From the NCBI GenBank assembly GCA_905221605.1, contig CAJNDS010002357.1:405331-452830 (forward strand): a stretch of DNA of 47,500 nt, given 5' to 3'. The notes under the pieces are model-generated. The model was not told where the DNA came from. It did no database searches and saw only the letters and a program-made list of their open reading frames with translations. Positions 47,328 to 47,500 of this stretch are shown here, in pieces. The DNA comes from Symbiodinium natans (taxonomy: Eukaryota; Sar; Dinophyceae; Suessiales; Symbiodiniaceae). A program made the position numbers and the translations under genes. How positions within the stretch are numbered: the first letter of the stretch is position 1; the number at the start of each line of letters is the position of its first letter.

Positions 47328-47500
47328 GTACGTGCTGGTGCCCCTGAACTTCCCTCTACCCCTGCTTGCTGGTTGCGTTGCGATGATTTCTTAAGGTGGG
47401 GAGGTTCACGAAAGGCTTTAACAACAAGCAAAATACCTCCCCTTTTTGATTGCGTCAGAAGACTCTGAAGAGATATCTGCTCCTCCATCACTCAACAAAG

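Overview
The window is the left end of a eukaryotic chromosome or contig. It opens with about 160 bp of CCCTAAA (TTTAGGG-type) telomere repeat and contains no long open reading frame. I read the coding content as many very short exons, about 35-220 bp each, almost all on the minus strand, separated by introns of roughly 70-1000 bp. Each exon was picked by eye from three signs together: an AG acceptor, an open frame with mostly G/C third positions, and a protein-like reading. Donors are often GT, but many exons need GC or GA. Together with a TTTAGGG telomere, a 5S rRNA gene inside the gene body and an 18/21 match to the dinoflagellate spliced leader, this points to a dinoflagellate (Symbiodiniaceae-like). 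That is an inference; another alga or alveolate with TTTAGGG telomeres is not excluded.

Layout. 18-177 is telomere. 0.5-12 kb holds minus-strand exons up to the telomere, a foldback (2109-2204), a GA microsatellite (2.9-3.3 kb) and a complete-looking 5S rRNA gene on the minus strand (4340-4461) beside a diverged tandem duplication. 12-27 kb is the densest exon field, with several C2-like beta-strand patterns. 25.4-26.9 kb holds a GC-rich tandem repeat and an AT-rich island with a perfect 28-bp inverted repeat. 28.8-32.1 kb is dominated by purine/pyrimidine tracts and carries the spliced-leader-like site. 32-43.4 kb is again exon-dense, with repeated sequence motifs. 43.4-46.6 kb has a few more exons, weak retroelement-like traces and a mirror-symmetric GAN repeat. 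At 47217-47327 a well-bounded exon lies on the plus strand, so transcription may switch direction near the right edge.

If the minus-strand exons form one gene they would encode a protein of a few thousand residues from around 100 exons, transcribed toward the telomere. They could equally be several co-directional genes. I cannot name the product. The exons read as a beta-rich, modular, partly C2-like protein with charged helical stretches and motifs that recur far apart (GW-aromatic, YQ-I/V-x-S, VP-x-G). Introns are filled with degenerate telomere-like words, and their better tracts run mostly opposite to the terminal telomere. Exon limits are hand-called and may be off by a few to tens of bases; transcript data would settle them.
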